Shown piece by piece: positions 26,357 to 35,355 of a stretch of DNA of 64,000 nucleotides. Source of the DNA: Streptomyces caniscabiei (GTDB lineage: Bacteria; Actinomycetota; Actinomycetes; Streptomycetales; Streptomycetaceae). The translations under genes and the position numbers were made by a program. The notes below the pieces were generated by a model. The model did not search any database. It was not told the origin of the DNA and worked only from the letters and a program-made list of their open reading frames with translations. The stretch covers positions 310,001 to 374,000 of the forward strand of contig NZ_JABXWI010000009.1 of assembly GCF_014930365.1 (NCBI RefSeq), in the 5' to 3' direction. The number at the start of each line of letters is the position of its first letter. Position 1 is the first letter of the stretch.

Positions 26357-27208
26357 CTAAAGCTCAGCCAGCAACTCCGCCTTCTTCACGCTGAACTCCT
26401 CATCCGTCACCAGCCCCGCCTCATGCAACTCCCCCAGATGCCGGATCCGGTCGGCGATGTCGGCCGGATCCCGCCGGGGCCCCGCCTCGACCGGAACAGC
26501 CGCACCCCCCGCGGAGCGCACCGCCGCCAACACCGCGGCAGCGAACGGCAACGACTCGTGCACCGGCCCGTACCCCAGCCCGAACACGACCGCGGCCGGA
26601 TCATGATCCGGCTGGGCCGGCCGCTCCACGGCCCCGTCGCGGCGCAGCAACCGCAGATACCCCTCGAACAGCTCCGGCGAGCGCCATTCGACGCCGGCCA
26701 GCGCGCTCACCGGAAAGCTCTGGTCCCCGGCCTTCCACTTCGCCGACGACGCCCCCGTCCAGAACCAGCGGAACGACACCGACCGCCCGTCGAACGAGGC
26801 CTTCCCGTCGTACGCCTTGAACTGCAGCGGCACCTCCGGCGCCGCCACCAGGAAGCGGTCGACGGGCCCCGATCCGGTCAGCCGGGCCCGCAGCTCGTCG
26901 GCGTAGTACTCCGCGAGTGTCTCCCGTTCGGCCGGCAGCACCAGCCGGTACGGGTCGGAACCCTCCTTGAGCTGGTCCCCCGCAGCTTCCATCAGCGGAT
27001 CGGCGCCGGGCCGCGGTATGACACGCAGTACGACGGTGCCCCGCTTCCCGGGTGTCAGTGAAACCCCCGCGATCGCCTCCAGGGGGATGCGCCGCTCACC
27101 GAGCGCCTGGAAGAGCTTCGGTGTACGAATCCCCCGTTCGAAGCGGATGAGCACGGAGTCGGACTCGAACTCCCAGGCGGCATGAAATCCGGCCAGTACG
27201 TCACCCAT
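26357..27208 (-). CDS. DUF4429 protein with C-terminal SHOCT domain
   Basis: A 283-residue cytosolic protein. Two DUF4429 units can be traced: residues about 1-95 (VLIRFERGIRTPKLFQALG) and 120-205 (VSFRWFWTGASSAKWKAGD), which resemble bacterial PH-like lipid- or protein-binding folds. The last 30 residues are a SHOCT motif (RIRHLGELHEAGLVTDEEF), a short oligomerisation element. No enzymatic residues are evident. ATG 27208 is taken; ATG 27217 is also in frame. The family is common in actinomycetes with unknown function. Confidence 0.85.
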   Translation of the reverse strand: MGDVLAGFHAAWEFESDSVLIRFERGIRTPKLFQALGERRIPLEAIAGVSLTPGKRGTVVLRVIPRPGADPLMEAAGDQLKEGSDPYRLVLPAERETLAEYYADELRARLTGSGPVDRFLVAAPEVPLQFKAYDGKASFDGRSVSFRWFWTGASSAKWKAGDQSFPVSALAGVEWRSPELFEGYLRLLRRDGAVERPAQPDHDPAAVVFGLGYGPVHESLPFAAAVLAAVRSAGGAAVPVEAGPRRDPADIADRIRHLGELHEAGLVTDEEFSVKKAELLAEL

Positions 27209-27284
27209 GCGGGTCATCGTATGCGGGCGGCGCGGGGAAGTCCCGACCGAGGCGAACCGCACTTTTCACCCTCCTCTACGCGCG

Positions 27285-28493
27285 TCAGGCCGCAACGCTG
27301 TCGGACAGACCGGTCAGACACGCGTCGTCGTCCCGTGCGCACCGCACCGACTCGTACGCGCCGATGCCGATCTCGGCGAAGTTGCGGAGGCTCTCCGTGC
27401 CCGGCTCGAAGTAGCCGCTGTGCCCCTCGGCGTCGGACGCCGACAGGATGCGCGCCCCGAACTCCGAGGAGACCGGGTCGGCGCCGTGACCGAGCCCGCC
27501 GACCTCCAGGTAGGGCACGTCCTGGACCCAGTCGTCGGCGTCCCGCATGGCCCACACCCGGGCCGCGGTCCGCAGCTGGCCGACCGTCTCGGCGCGCATG
27601 CCGGGGCTGCCCGCGACCGCGATGTCGGTGACCCGCGACGGCAACGAGCGCGCGGCGACCCCGCACACCACCGAGCCGTAGCTGTGGCACACCAGCGCGA
27701 CCGTGGAGGCGCCGGGCAGGCCCCGCACCAGCGCGTTCAGCCGGACCGCGCCCTGTTCGGCCCGCAGCGCGGTAGCCGAGTCCAGGCCCAGGCCGTCGGG
27801 CGCGGTGTAGTCGGCCCAGGCGATGACGGCCGTACGCGTCCCGCTGCTCGCCCCGCGCTCCGCGTCGTAGAGCGACTCGGCCATGCCGACGGGGGCGGAG
27901 TAGCGGCGGTTGGTGCGCTGGAAGTTGATCACGTTGGTGTCGACGCCGGGGACGACGACCGAGATGCGCTCGGCCTTGTCGAGGTCGCCGAAGACCTCGG
28001 CGACCCGGCCGTTGCCCTCGGGGTCGAAGGCGAGGATGTGCCGGTTCTTCACGGCCAGCATGTCGAAGCGGTGCATCCGGCGGCCGGCCTCGTGCCGGCC
28101 GGTCGCGGAGAGCCGCTTGTCGTGCGTGCGGTCCCGTTCGTGCCGGCTCTGCTGCTTCAGCGCGATGCGGTTGGCCCGGTAACGCAGGTCGACGGGCGCG
28201 CCGTTCATGTTGCCGACGGCGAGCGGGTAGCGGTGGGCGAGCCGGCTGCGCTGATGCGCGGTGAGCGAGGCGAAGAAGTCCGCCAGGCGGTGCGGGGGCG
28301 ATTCGGCGTCCGGCAGTTCACGGCCGCCGAGGTGTCCGCTCTGCCACGCGGAGAGCGACGCCTGGAGCGGCGACTTCTCTCGATGGCTGCGGATCGCGGT
28401 CCAGCCGGTGGTCGCCAGCATCACGAAAACCACGGCCAGCGCCAGGAGTGCGCGCCAGACGTTCAGTTGCGGGGAGGAGTCGAAGGAAGTCAC
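27285..28493 (-). CDS. Membrane-anchored alpha/beta hydrolase (DUF1023 type)
   Basis: A 402-residue protein with one N-terminal transmembrane helix (about residues 12-32, LLALAVVFVMLATTGW) and a long linker to a DUF1023-type alpha/beta-hydrolase domain in the C-terminal half. The nucleophile elbow is in VCHSYGSVV near residue 280. Asp (DADDWVQDVPY) and His (LGHGADPV or DAEGHSGY) candidates for the triad follow. The catalytic domain probably faces outside the cell. The substrate is unknown. Start GTG 28493 has only a weak ribosome site. Confidence 0.82.
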   Translation of the reverse strand: MTSFDSSPQLNVWRALLALAVVFVMLATTGWTAIRSHREKSPLQASLSAWQSGHLGGRELPDAESPPHRLADFFASLTAHQRSRLAHRYPLAVGNMNGAPVDLRYRANRIALKQQSRHERDRTHDKRLSATGRHEAGRRMHRFDMLAVKNRHILAFDPEGNGRVAEVFGDLDKAERISVVVPGVDTNVINFQRTNRRYSAPVGMAESLYDAERGASSGTRTAVIAWADYTAPDGLGLDSATALRAEQGAVRLNALVRGLPGASTVALVCHSYGSVVCGVAARSLPSRVTDIAVAGSPGMRAETVGQLRTAARVWAMRDADDWVQDVPYLEVGGLGHGADPVSSEFGARILSASDAEGHSGYFEPGTESLRNFAEIGIGAYESVRCARDDDACLTGLSDSVAA

Positions 28494-28618
28494 TGAAAGG
28501 ACACACTAAGAGAACGGAAGGGTCTCGCGTTAACCGAGTGAGGGGGATCACGTTTCGATCACGCCCGTTCCGTACGATGGCGCAGAGAACATCCCGATGA
28601 TGCCGATGTCGGCGAATT

Positions 28619-29275
28619 TCAGCCAGTGCGCCACTTTTCAGCCAACGAGGGGCGCAGGGCGTCCAGATGCGCGGCGGTCAGCTCGCGCATCGCCTCCATG
28701 CTGAGGTCGCCGCCCAGCGCCCACAGCCGCTCGGTCACGCGCATGACACCGGCGAACACGGCCACCGCCACGCGCGGCCGGGGGTCCCTCTCCACGTCGA
28801 GACCCTCGCGCTCGGCGATGATCCGCTCGATCTGCCGCCCCACCTCGTCGGCCCGGCGCAGATGCGCGGCCAGCAGCGCGGGCGTCGACTCGACCATGCC
28901 GTACGCCCGCAGATGGAGGTCGAGCGGCACGACCTGGCCGACGGCCTCGCCGAAGGCGTCCCAGCCCTCCAGGACGGCGTTGCGCATCGCCTCCAGCGGG
29001 GCCTCGTGCGCCGGTCGGGCGCGCACCGCGTCGAGGAAGTGCTCGTGGGTCAGGCTCACGACCGCGAGCGCGGCCTCCTCCTTGCCCGCGAAGTAGCGGA
29101 AGAAGGTGCGCTGCGACACATCGACGGCCTCGGCGATGTCGTCGACGGTCGTCGCCTCGTACCCCCGCGTCGTGAACAGTTCCAGGGCCGCCCGCAGCAG
29201 CGCGTCATGGGTGCGCCGCTTCTTCCGCTCGCGCAGCCCGGGCCGCTCCTTTGACGTCGTCGCCGCCGTCTCCAT
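28619..29275 (-). CDS. TetR-family regulator of the adjacent MFS exporter
   Basis: A 218-residue regulator with helix-turn-helix at about residues 40-66 (TTVDDIAEAVDVSQRTFFRYF). It is divergent from the drug:H+ antiporter gene with 99 bases between the starts, the classic repressor-efflux arrangement. TGACAGT boxes in that gap are candidate operators. The C-terminal effector domain shows no recognisable ligand motif. The start ATG has GAGGG just upstream. Confidence 0.92.
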   Translation of the reverse strand: METAATTSKERPGLRERKKRRTHDALLRAALELFTTRGYEATTVDDIAEAVDVSQRTFFRYFAGKEEAALAVVSLTHEHFLDAVRARPAHEAPLEAMRNAVLEGWDAFGEAVGQVVPLDLHLRAYGMVESTPALLAAHLRRADEVGRQIERIIAEREGLDVERDPRPRVAVAVFAGVMRVTERLWALGGDLSMEAMRELTAAHLDALRPSLAEKWRTG

Positions 29276-29312
29276 GAACCCTCGTTTCCACCCGCCCCTG
29301 CGGCGAGTGACG

Positions 29313-29365
29313 TGACAGTTACCGACTTGTGAATTGGTTTGTCAACTGTCAGTGGCTGTCATTAG
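29313..29365. promoter_or_regulatory. Divergent promoter with TGACAGT inverted boxes
   Basis: TGACAGT (29313-29319) and its complement ACTGTCA (29345-29351) form a widely spaced inverted pair; a further half box, CTGTCA, follows at 29356-29361. On the minus strand TTGACA with a TAACTG about 18 bases on forms a likely promoter for the TetR gene. On the plus strand TTGTCA (29339-29344) and a CATTAG -10-like element would start transcription almost at the MFS ATG. Binding by the TetR is inference. Confidence 0.5.
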
Positions 29366-29374
29366 CCTCGCGGC

Positions 29375-31000
29375 ATGACTAGTCAGACCACTGTCGACAA
29401 GACGGGACCGGGGGACAAGGCGCCAGGCGTCCCGTCGGACCCGACGACGAACCGGGGCCGGGGCCTGCGCGGCCATCCCTGGTTCACCCTCCTCACCGTG
29501 GCCGTCGGCGTCATGATGGTCGCCCTCGACGGCACCATCGTGGCGATCGCCAACCCGGCCATCGCCAAGGACCTCGGTGCCACCTGGGCCGATGTCCAGT
29601 GGATCACCAACGCGTACTTCCTCGCCCTCGCCGTCACCCTCATCACCGCGGGCAAGCTGGGCGACCGCTTCGGCCACCGGCAGACCTTCCTCATAGGCGT
29701 GGTCGGCTTCGCCGCCGCCTCCGGGGCCATCGGCCTGTCGAACTCGGTCGCCTTCGTGGTGACCTTCCGTGTCTTCCAGGGCCTGTTCGGCGCGCTGCTG
29801 ATGCCGGCCGCGCTCGGCCTGCTGCGCGCCACGTTCCCCGCCGAGAAGCTGAACATGGCGATCGGCATCTGGGGCATGGTCATCGGTGCCTCCACCGCGG
29901 GCGGCCCGATCCTCGGCGGCTTCCTGGTGGAGAACGTCAGCTGGCAGTCGGTGTTCTGGATCAACGTCCCCGTCGGCGTCCTCGCCGTGGCCCTGGGCGC
30001 CTGGATCCTGCTGGACCACCGCGCCGAGAACGCCCCGCGCTCCTTCGACGTGCTGGGCATCGCCCTGCTCTCCGGAGCCATGTTCTGCCTGGTCTGGGCG
30101 CTCATCAAGGCCCCGGAGTGGGGCTGGGGCGACGGCCAGACCTGGACCTTCCTGGTCGTCTCCGTCGTCGGCTTCGTCCTCTTCGCCCTCTGGGAGACGA
30201 AGGTGAAGGAGCCGCTCGTCCCGCTGGCCCTCTTCCGTTCCGTACCGCTCTCGGCGGGTGTCGTCCTGATGGTCCTGATGGCCATCGCCTTCATGGGCGG
30301 CCTGTTCTTCGTCACGTTCTACCTCCAGAACGTGCACGGCATGAGCCCCATCGACGCGGGTCTGCACCTGCTGCCGCTCACCGGCATGATGATCGTCGGC
30401 TCGCCGCTCGCCGGGGCGCTGATCACCAAGGCCGGACCGCGCATCCCGCTGGCCGGCGGCATGGCCCTCACCGCGATCGCGATGTACGGCATGTCGACGC
30501 TCGAGACCGACACCGGCAGCGCCGTGATGTCCCTCTGGTTCGCCCTGCTCGGCCTGGGCCTCGCCCCGGTGATGGTCGGCGCCACGGAGGTCATCGTCGG
30601 CAACGCGCCCCTGGAGTTGTCCGGTGTCGCCGGCGGCCTCCAGCAGGCCGCGATGCAGATCGGCGGCAGCCTCGGCACGGCCGTGCTGGGCGCGGTGATG
30701 ACGTCCAAGGTGGACAGCGACTTCGCGGGCAACTGGAAGGACGCGGGGCTCCCGCCGCTCGACGCGGAGCAGCTCGCCCAGGCCAAGCAGGCCGTCCAGC
30801 AGGGGGCCGCCCCGGTCGCCCCGGGCACCCCGGCGGAGATCGCCGCGAAGATCACCACGGTCGCGCACGACACCTTCATCTCCGGCATGAGCCTGGCGTC
30901 CCTCGTCGCCGCCGGGGTGGCCACGGTCGCCGTCCTCGTGGCGTTCCTGACCAAGCGCGGCGCGAACGCCGAGGCGGGTGCGGGAGCGGCGCACATCTAA
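29375..31000 (+). CDS. MFS drug:H+ antiporter, DHA2 (14-TMS) family
   Basis: A 541-residue membrane transporter. Motif A-like LGDRFGHRQTF lies after TM2 and motif C-like GPILGGFLVENVSWQSVFWINVPVG near TM5, the DHA2 signature. Fourteen hydrophobic segments can be counted. These pumps expel drugs and cationic or amphipathic compounds using the proton gradient. The divergent TetR gene is the probable repressor. The mRNA may be leaderless. The C-terminal tail is short and Ala/Gly-rich. Confidence 0.93.
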   Translation: MTSQTTVDKTGPGDKAPGVPSDPTTNRGRGLRGHPWFTLLTVAVGVMMVALDGTIVAIANPAIAKDLGATWADVQWITNAYFLALAVTLITAGKLGDRFGHRQTFLIGVVGFAAASGAIGLSNSVAFVVTFRVFQGLFGALLMPAALGLLRATFPAEKLNMAIGIWGMVIGASTAGGPILGGFLVENVSWQSVFWINVPVGVLAVALGAWILLDHRAENAPRSFDVLGIALLSGAMFCLVWALIKAPEWGWGDGQTWTFLVVSVVGFVLFALWETKVKEPLVPLALFRSVPLSAGVVLMVLMAIAFMGGLFFVTFYLQNVHGMSPIDAGLHLLPLTGMMIVGSPLAGALITKAGPRIPLAGGMALTAIAMYGMSTLETDTGSAVMSLWFALLGLGLAPVMVGATEVIVGNAPLELSGVAGGLQQAAMQIGGSLGTAVLGAVMTSKVDSDFAGNWKDAGLPPLDAEQLAQAKQAVQQGAAPVAPGTPAEIAAKITTVAHDTFISGMSLASLVAAGVATVAVLVAFLTKRGANAEAGAGAAHI

Positions 31001-31153
31001 CAGCCCCGCCGCCGCTTCACGCGCGGGTTTCCGCCCGCGTTCGCCTATCAGGGTGACAAGGCTGATGATCGCTTCCGCCCGGCGCGCGCCGCAGGTCACA
31101 GTGGGTCAAGTCCTCCGCACGGCATGGTCGTTCGACCGCGGAGCGACCCGGGG

Positions 31154-31193
31154 GTCTGCGGCGCGCTGCCGGAGGGGGGCAGCGCGCGCAGAC
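31154..31193. terminator. Large hairpin downstream of the MFS gene
   Basis: A 16-base-pair stem (GTCTGCG...GCTGCC with GGCAGC...CGCAGAC) containing one bulged G, with a 7-base G-rich loop. It lies 154 bases after the MFS stop and 94 bases before the small membrane protein start. There is no U tract. The rest of the 286-base gap (31001-31286) shows no gene. Confidence 0.5.
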
Positions 31194-31286
31194 GGCTCCA
31201 CCAACTCTCCCTGGTTTCAACCACTTCGCTGGGGTACCCGCCACGACGTACTCGAACTGACCGCGAGGTTCAGGGAGTTGTTGACA

Positions 31287-31628
31287 ATGGCGGGTTTCGG
31301 ACACAGTTCGCGCAGGCACCCTCGCTCACGTGGCCGGACGTGGTCACGATGGGGGTCCCCCCGGCCGAGCGGAGCCGAGGTTGGGGGAGGGCCGGATCGC
31401 GCGACCCTCGGGATCATCGGAGTCATCTGCGCGATCGCCGGATTCTTCGTCCTGGGCATCGTCCTGGGACCCGTGGCGGTCCTCTGCGGCTGGCTGGCCA
31501 TGAACCGCACCTGGTCCGGCGCCCGCCCTGTCCCCGCGATCATCGCGGTCGTTCTGGGTGCGATCGACACGATCCTGGCGATCATCTGGCTGGCGGGTGT
31601 GACGGGGCCGGGGGCCGGTCTCGTCTGA
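31287..31628 (+). CDS. Small DUF4190-like membrane protein carrying a repeat insert
   Basis: A 113-residue protein from ATG 31287, with GGGAG 9 bases upstream. The C-terminal two thirds contain two transmembrane helices with glycine-rich loops (TLGIIGVICAIAGFFVLGIVLGPVAVLCGWLAMNR and a following helix), typical of DUF4190 proteins. The N-terminal segment, residues 22-35 (WGSPRPSGAEVGGG), is encoded by a dispersed repeat (31350-31390) and has no family counterpart. Function is unknown; it probably sits in the cytoplasmic membrane. Confidence 0.7.
   Translation: MAGFGHSSRRHPRSRGRTWSRWGSPRPSGAEVGGGPDRATLGIIGVICAIAGFFVLGIVLGPVAVLCGWLAMNRTWSGARPVPAIIAVVLGAIDTILAIIWLAGVTGPGAGLV
31350..31390. repeat. 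Dispersed repeat, family D, inside a coding sequence
   Basis: The element TGGGGGTCCCCCC - GGCCGAGCGGAGCCGAGG - TTGGGGGAGG has the form of a short repeat common in Streptomyces genomes (G-run/C-run palindrome, CGAGCG..GCCGAG core, GGGGGAGG end). Here it is in frame within the small membrane protein gene. A related element, in the CTCCCCCAC...GGGCGTGGGAGGTGCCCCC form, is at 55121-55174. Confidence 0.65.
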
Positions 31629-31640
31629 GCGTGCGGCCCG

Positions 31641-31759
31641 GTGGGGCTTCTCGCGCAGTTCCCCGCGCCCCTGAAAAGCAAGGGCTTCGCCCCATGCTTT
31701 TCAGGCCCGCAGGGGCCTGACGCTTTTAGGGGCGCGGGGAACTGCGCGAGAAGCCCCAC
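31641..31759. repeat. Paired inverted copies of repeat family A (bidirectional terminator-like)
   Basis: A 39-base left arm (31641-31679) and a 38-base right arm (31722-31759) are inverted copies of the family A repeat, complementary except for one bulge. The 42-base centre holds further stems: GAAAAGC/GCTTTTC (31673-31702) and AGGCCC/GGGCCT-type pairing (31703-31718). The structure fills the gap between two convergent genes and would stop transcription from both sides. Confidence 0.85.
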
Positions 31760-31794
31760 GCACCCGCACTCGCCGACGCACCCCACCCCTACGG

Positions 31795-32550
31795 TCATCG
31801 GCGCTGTTCAGGTACCCCTTCGACGGACTTCAACGACGCCACCTCCGCCCGCAGCAGCCGAACCTCCTCGGCCAGTTCCGCTATCGCGGCCGTCTGCCGC
31901 CGCTCCTCCGCGTCGTCCTTCTCGAACCGCGCTATGAACCACGCCGCGATGTTCGCGGTCACCACACCCAGCAGCGCGATCCCGGACAGCATCAGCCCGA
32001 CCGCCAGCACCCGCCCCAGCCCGGTCGTCGGCGCATGGTCCCCGTACCCCACGGTCGTCATCGTCGTGAACGACCACCACACCGCGTCGTCCAGTGTGTC
32101 GATGTTCCCGCCGGGAGCGTCCCGCTCCACGGACAGCACCGCCAGCGACCCGAACATCAGCAGCCCGACGACCGCCCCGCCGACGTACGTCGTGAGCTTT
32201 ATCTGCGACGCCATCCGCGCCCGCTGCCCGACCAGCAGCAGCGTCGCCACCACCCGCAGCAGCCGCAGCGGCTGGATCATCGGCAGCACCACGGCCGCCA
32301 GGTCCAGCCACCGCGACCGGACGAACTCCCACCGCCGCTCGGCGAGCAGGACCCGGACGAGGTAGTCCAGCGCGAAGGCGCCCCACACCCCCCACTCGGC
32401 GGCCTCGCACCACCACTGCACCTCGTCGCTCGCGTCCGGCCGGACGATCGGCACGGCGTACGCGACGGCGAACACCAGGGCCAGGCCGAACAGCGGCCGC
32501 TGCGTATGCCGTTCCCAACGGAGCTGAGCCGATACCGATCGCTGCTTCAT
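31795..32550 (-). CDS. Voltage-gated-like potassium channel protein
   Basis: A 251-residue ion channel. From ATG 32550 it has S1-S4-like helices (the arginine-bearing segment LRLLRVVATLLLVGQRARM near residues 90-110 resembles S4), then a pore loop with the K+ selectivity filter TTVGYGD near residue 167, and a last helix. The C-terminus (residues 205-245) is a heptad-like coiled coil (IAELAEEVRLLRAEVASL) that probably assembles the tetramer. It resembles six-helix bacterial Kv-type channels. It is convergent with the DUF4190-like gene. Confidence 0.9.
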   Translation of the reverse strand: MKQRSVSAQLRWERHTQRPLFGLALVFAVAYAVPIVRPDASDEVQWWCEAAEWGVWGAFALDYLVRVLLAERRWEFVRSRWLDLAAVVLPMIQPLRLLRVVATLLLVGQRARMASQIKLTTYVGGAVVGLLMFGSLAVLSVERDAPGGNIDTLDDAVWWSFTTMTTVGYGDHAPTTGLGRVLAVGLMLSGIALLGVVTANIAAWFIARFEKDDAEERRQTAAIAELAEEVRLLRAEVASLKSVEGVPEQRR

Positions 32551-32622
32551 GGCGGCATCGTAGGAAACGTGAAGGGGTGGTGAACCCACCGGTTCACCAC
32601 CCCTTGACACCCGGTCCGGATG

Positions 32623-35355
32623 CTAGGCGTCGCCGCCGGCCGCTCCCGGGTCCGCCGCGGCCACGTCGAGCAGCTGGTACCGGTCGATGGCCTGCTTGAG
32701 CACCGAGCGGTCGACCTTGCCCTCACGCGCCAGCTCGGTCAGCACCGCGACCACGATCGACTGCGCGTCGATGTGGAAGAAGCGCCGCGCCGCGCCCCGG
32801 GTGTCCGCGAAGCCGAAGCCGTCCGCGCCCAGCGACTGGTACGTGCCCGGCACCCAGCGCGAGATCTGGTCCGGCACCGACCGCATCCAGTCGGAGACGG
32901 CCACGAACGGCCCCTCGGCGCTGCCGAGCTTCTTCGTCACGTACGGGACCTGCTGCTCCTCCTCGGGGTGCAGCAGGTTGTGCCGCTCCACCTCGACGGC
33001 CTCACGGCGCAGCTCGTTCCAGGAGGTCGCGGACCAGACGTCCGCCTTCACGTCCCAGTCGGCGGCGAGGATCGCCTGCGCCTCGACCGCCCACGGCACC
33101 GCGACACCGGAGGCGATGATCTGTGCGGGGATCGAGCCCGCCTCACCGGCCTTGTAGCGGTGGATGCCCTTGAGGATGCCCTCGACGTCCACGTCCGCCG
33201 GCTCGGCCGGGTGCTGGATCGGCTCGTTGTAGACGGTGAGGTAGTAGAAGACGTCCTCGCTGTCCGGGCCGTACATCCGGCGCAGACCGTCCTTCACGAT
33301 GTGCGCGATCTCGTACCCGAACGCCGGGTCGTACGCGACGCAGCCCGGGTTGGTGGACGCCAGCAGCTGCGAGTGGCCGTCCGCGTGCTGGAGGCCCTCA
33401 CCGGTCAGGGTCGTACGGCCGGCGGTGGCGCCCAGAACGAAACCGCGGGCCAGCTGGTCGGACATCTGCCAGAACTGGTCACCGGTGCGCTGGAAACCGA
33501 ACATCGAGTAGAAGACGTAGACCGGGATGAGCGGTTCGCCGTGGGTGGCGTAGGCCGAGCCGGCGGCGATCAGTGACGCCGTGCAGCCCGCCTCCGAGAT
33601 GCCGTCGTGCAGCATCTGCCCGGTCGGGGACTCCTTGTACGCGAGCAGCAGATCGCGGTCGACCGCCTCGTACTGCTGGCCGAGCGGGTTGTAGATCTTC
33701 GCGCTCGGGAAGAACGAGTCCATACCGAAGGTGCGGTACTCGTCGGGCGCGATCAGCACGAACCGCTTGCCGATCTCCTTGTCCCGCATGAGGTCCTTCA
33801 GCAGCCGGACGAACGCCATGGTGGTGGCGATCGACTGCTGACCGGAGCCCTTCTTCACACTCGCGTACGTCTTGTCCTCGGGCAGCGGCAGAGGCTTCGC
33901 ACGCACGACACGCGTCGGTACGTACCCGCCGAGCCCCTTGCGGCGGTCGTGCATGTACTGGATCTCCTCGGAGTCCCGCCCGGGGTGGTAGTACGGCGGG
34001 GCCCCGTCCTCCAACTCCTTGTCGGAGATCGGCAGGTGCAGCCGGTCGCGGAAGCCCTTGAGGTCGGCGACCGTCAGCTTCTTCATCTGGTGCGTGGCGT
34101 TGCGGCCCTCGAAGTTCGGGCCCAGCGTCCAGCCCTTGACCGTCTTCGCCAGGATGACCGTCGGCTGGCCCTTGTGCTCGTAGGCCGCCTTGTACGCCGC
34201 GTAGATCTTGCGGTGGTCGTGACCGCCGCGGCCCAGGTGCAGGATCTGGTCGTCGGTCATGTTCTCGACCATCGCGCGCAGCCGGTGGTCGTCACCGAAG
34301 AAGTGGTCGCGGATGTACGCGCCGGTCTCCGTGGCGTACGTCTGGTACTGGCCGTCCGGCGTGGTGTTCATCCGGTTGACCAGCACACCGTCGCGGTCCT
34401 GCGCGAGCAGCGGGTCCCAGGAGCGGTCCCAGACCAGCTTGATCACGTTCCAGCCGGCGCCGCGGAAGACCGACTCCAGCTCCTGGATGACCTTGCCGTT
34501 GCCGCGCACCGGGCCGTCGAGGCGCTGGAGGTTGCAGTTGACCACGAAGGTCAGGTTGTCGAGGTGCTCACGCGCGGCGATCGTGAGCTGGCCGAGCGAC
34601 TCCGGCTCGTCCATCTCGCCGTCGCCGAGGAACGCCCAGACGTGCGACTTGGAGGTGTCCGCGATGCCGCGCGCCTCCATGTACCGGTTCATCCGCGCCT
34701 GGAAGATCGCGCCCAGCGGACCGAGGCCCATGGACACCGTCGGGAACTCCCAGAAGTCCGGCATCAGGCGCGGGTGCGGGTAGCTGGACAGCCCGTACGG
34801 CGCCTTGGACTTCTCCTGGCGGAACGCGTCCAGCTGCCGCTCGTCGAGCCGGTCGAGCATGAACGCGCGGGCGTAGATGCCCGGGGACGCGTGGCCCTGG
34901 AAGAAGATCTGGTCGCCGCCGTCGCCCTCGTCCTTGCCGCGGAAGAAGTGGTTGAAGCCGACGTCGTAGAGGGAGGCGGAGGACGCGAAGGTCGCGATGT
35001 GACCGCCGACGCCGATCCCGGGCCGCTGGGCGCGCGAGACCATCACGGCCGCGTTCCAGCGGGTCGCGTTGAGGATCTTCCGCTCGATCTCCTCGTTGCC
35101 GGGGAAGAACGGCTCGGCCTTGGTCGGGATGGTGTTGACGTAGTCCGTGCTGCGCATCTCGGGCACGGCCACGCGCTTCTCGCGGGCCCGCTCGATGAGC
35201 CGGAGCATCAGGTAGCGCGCGCGCTCACGGCCGCGCTCGTCCACGGCGGCGTCGAGCGAGTCGAGCCACTCCTGGGTCTCCTCGGGATCGAAGTCAGGGA
35301 CCTGACTCGGAAGGCCGCCAATGATGATCGGATTGCGATCGGATCCGGAAGCCAC
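32623..35355 (-). CDS. aceE: Pyruvate dehydrogenase E1 component, homodimeric
   Basis: A 910-residue thiamine-diphosphate enzyme of the AceE type, full length for the family. The ThDP motif begins with FLGDGEMDEPES near residue 240 and ends in VVNCNLQRLDGPVRGN. The pyrimidine-binding and transketolase C-terminal domains follow (MFGFQRTGDQFWQM near residue 630). It decarboxylates pyruvate and hands the acetyl group to the E2 lipoyl domain; E2 and E3 are not in this window. GTG 35355 has an AAGGA box 7 bases upstream. It is a single-gene unit with its own long promoter region. Confidence 0.97.
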   Translation of the reverse strand: MASGSDRNPIIIGGLPSQVPDFDPEETQEWLDSLDAAVDERGRERARYLMLRLIERAREKRVAVPEMRSTDYVNTIPTKAEPFFPGNEEIERKILNATRWNAAVMVSRAQRPGIGVGGHIATFASSASLYDVGFNHFFRGKDEGDGGDQIFFQGHASPGIYARAFMLDRLDERQLDAFRQEKSKAPYGLSSYPHPRLMPDFWEFPTVSMGLGPLGAIFQARMNRYMEARGIADTSKSHVWAFLGDGEMDEPESLGQLTIAAREHLDNLTFVVNCNLQRLDGPVRGNGKVIQELESVFRGAGWNVIKLVWDRSWDPLLAQDRDGVLVNRMNTTPDGQYQTYATETGAYIRDHFFGDDHRLRAMVENMTDDQILHLGRGGHDHRKIYAAYKAAYEHKGQPTVILAKTVKGWTLGPNFEGRNATHQMKKLTVADLKGFRDRLHLPISDKELEDGAPPYYHPGRDSEEIQYMHDRRKGLGGYVPTRVVRAKPLPLPEDKTYASVKKGSGQQSIATTMAFVRLLKDLMRDKEIGKRFVLIAPDEYRTFGMDSFFPSAKIYNPLGQQYEAVDRDLLLAYKESPTGQMLHDGISEAGCTASLIAAGSAYATHGEPLIPVYVFYSMFGFQRTGDQFWQMSDQLARGFVLGATAGRTTLTGEGLQHADGHSQLLASTNPGCVAYDPAFGYEIAHIVKDGLRRMYGPDSEDVFYYLTVYNEPIQHPAEPADVDVEGILKGIHRYKAGEAGSIPAQIIASGVAVPWAVEAQAILAADWDVKADVWSATSWNELRREAVEVERHNLLHPEEEQQVPYVTKKLGSAEGPFVAVSDWMRSVPDQISRWVPGTYQSLGADGFGFADTRGAARRFFHIDAQSIVVAVLTELAREGKVDRSVLKQAIDRYQLLDVAAADPGAAGGDA

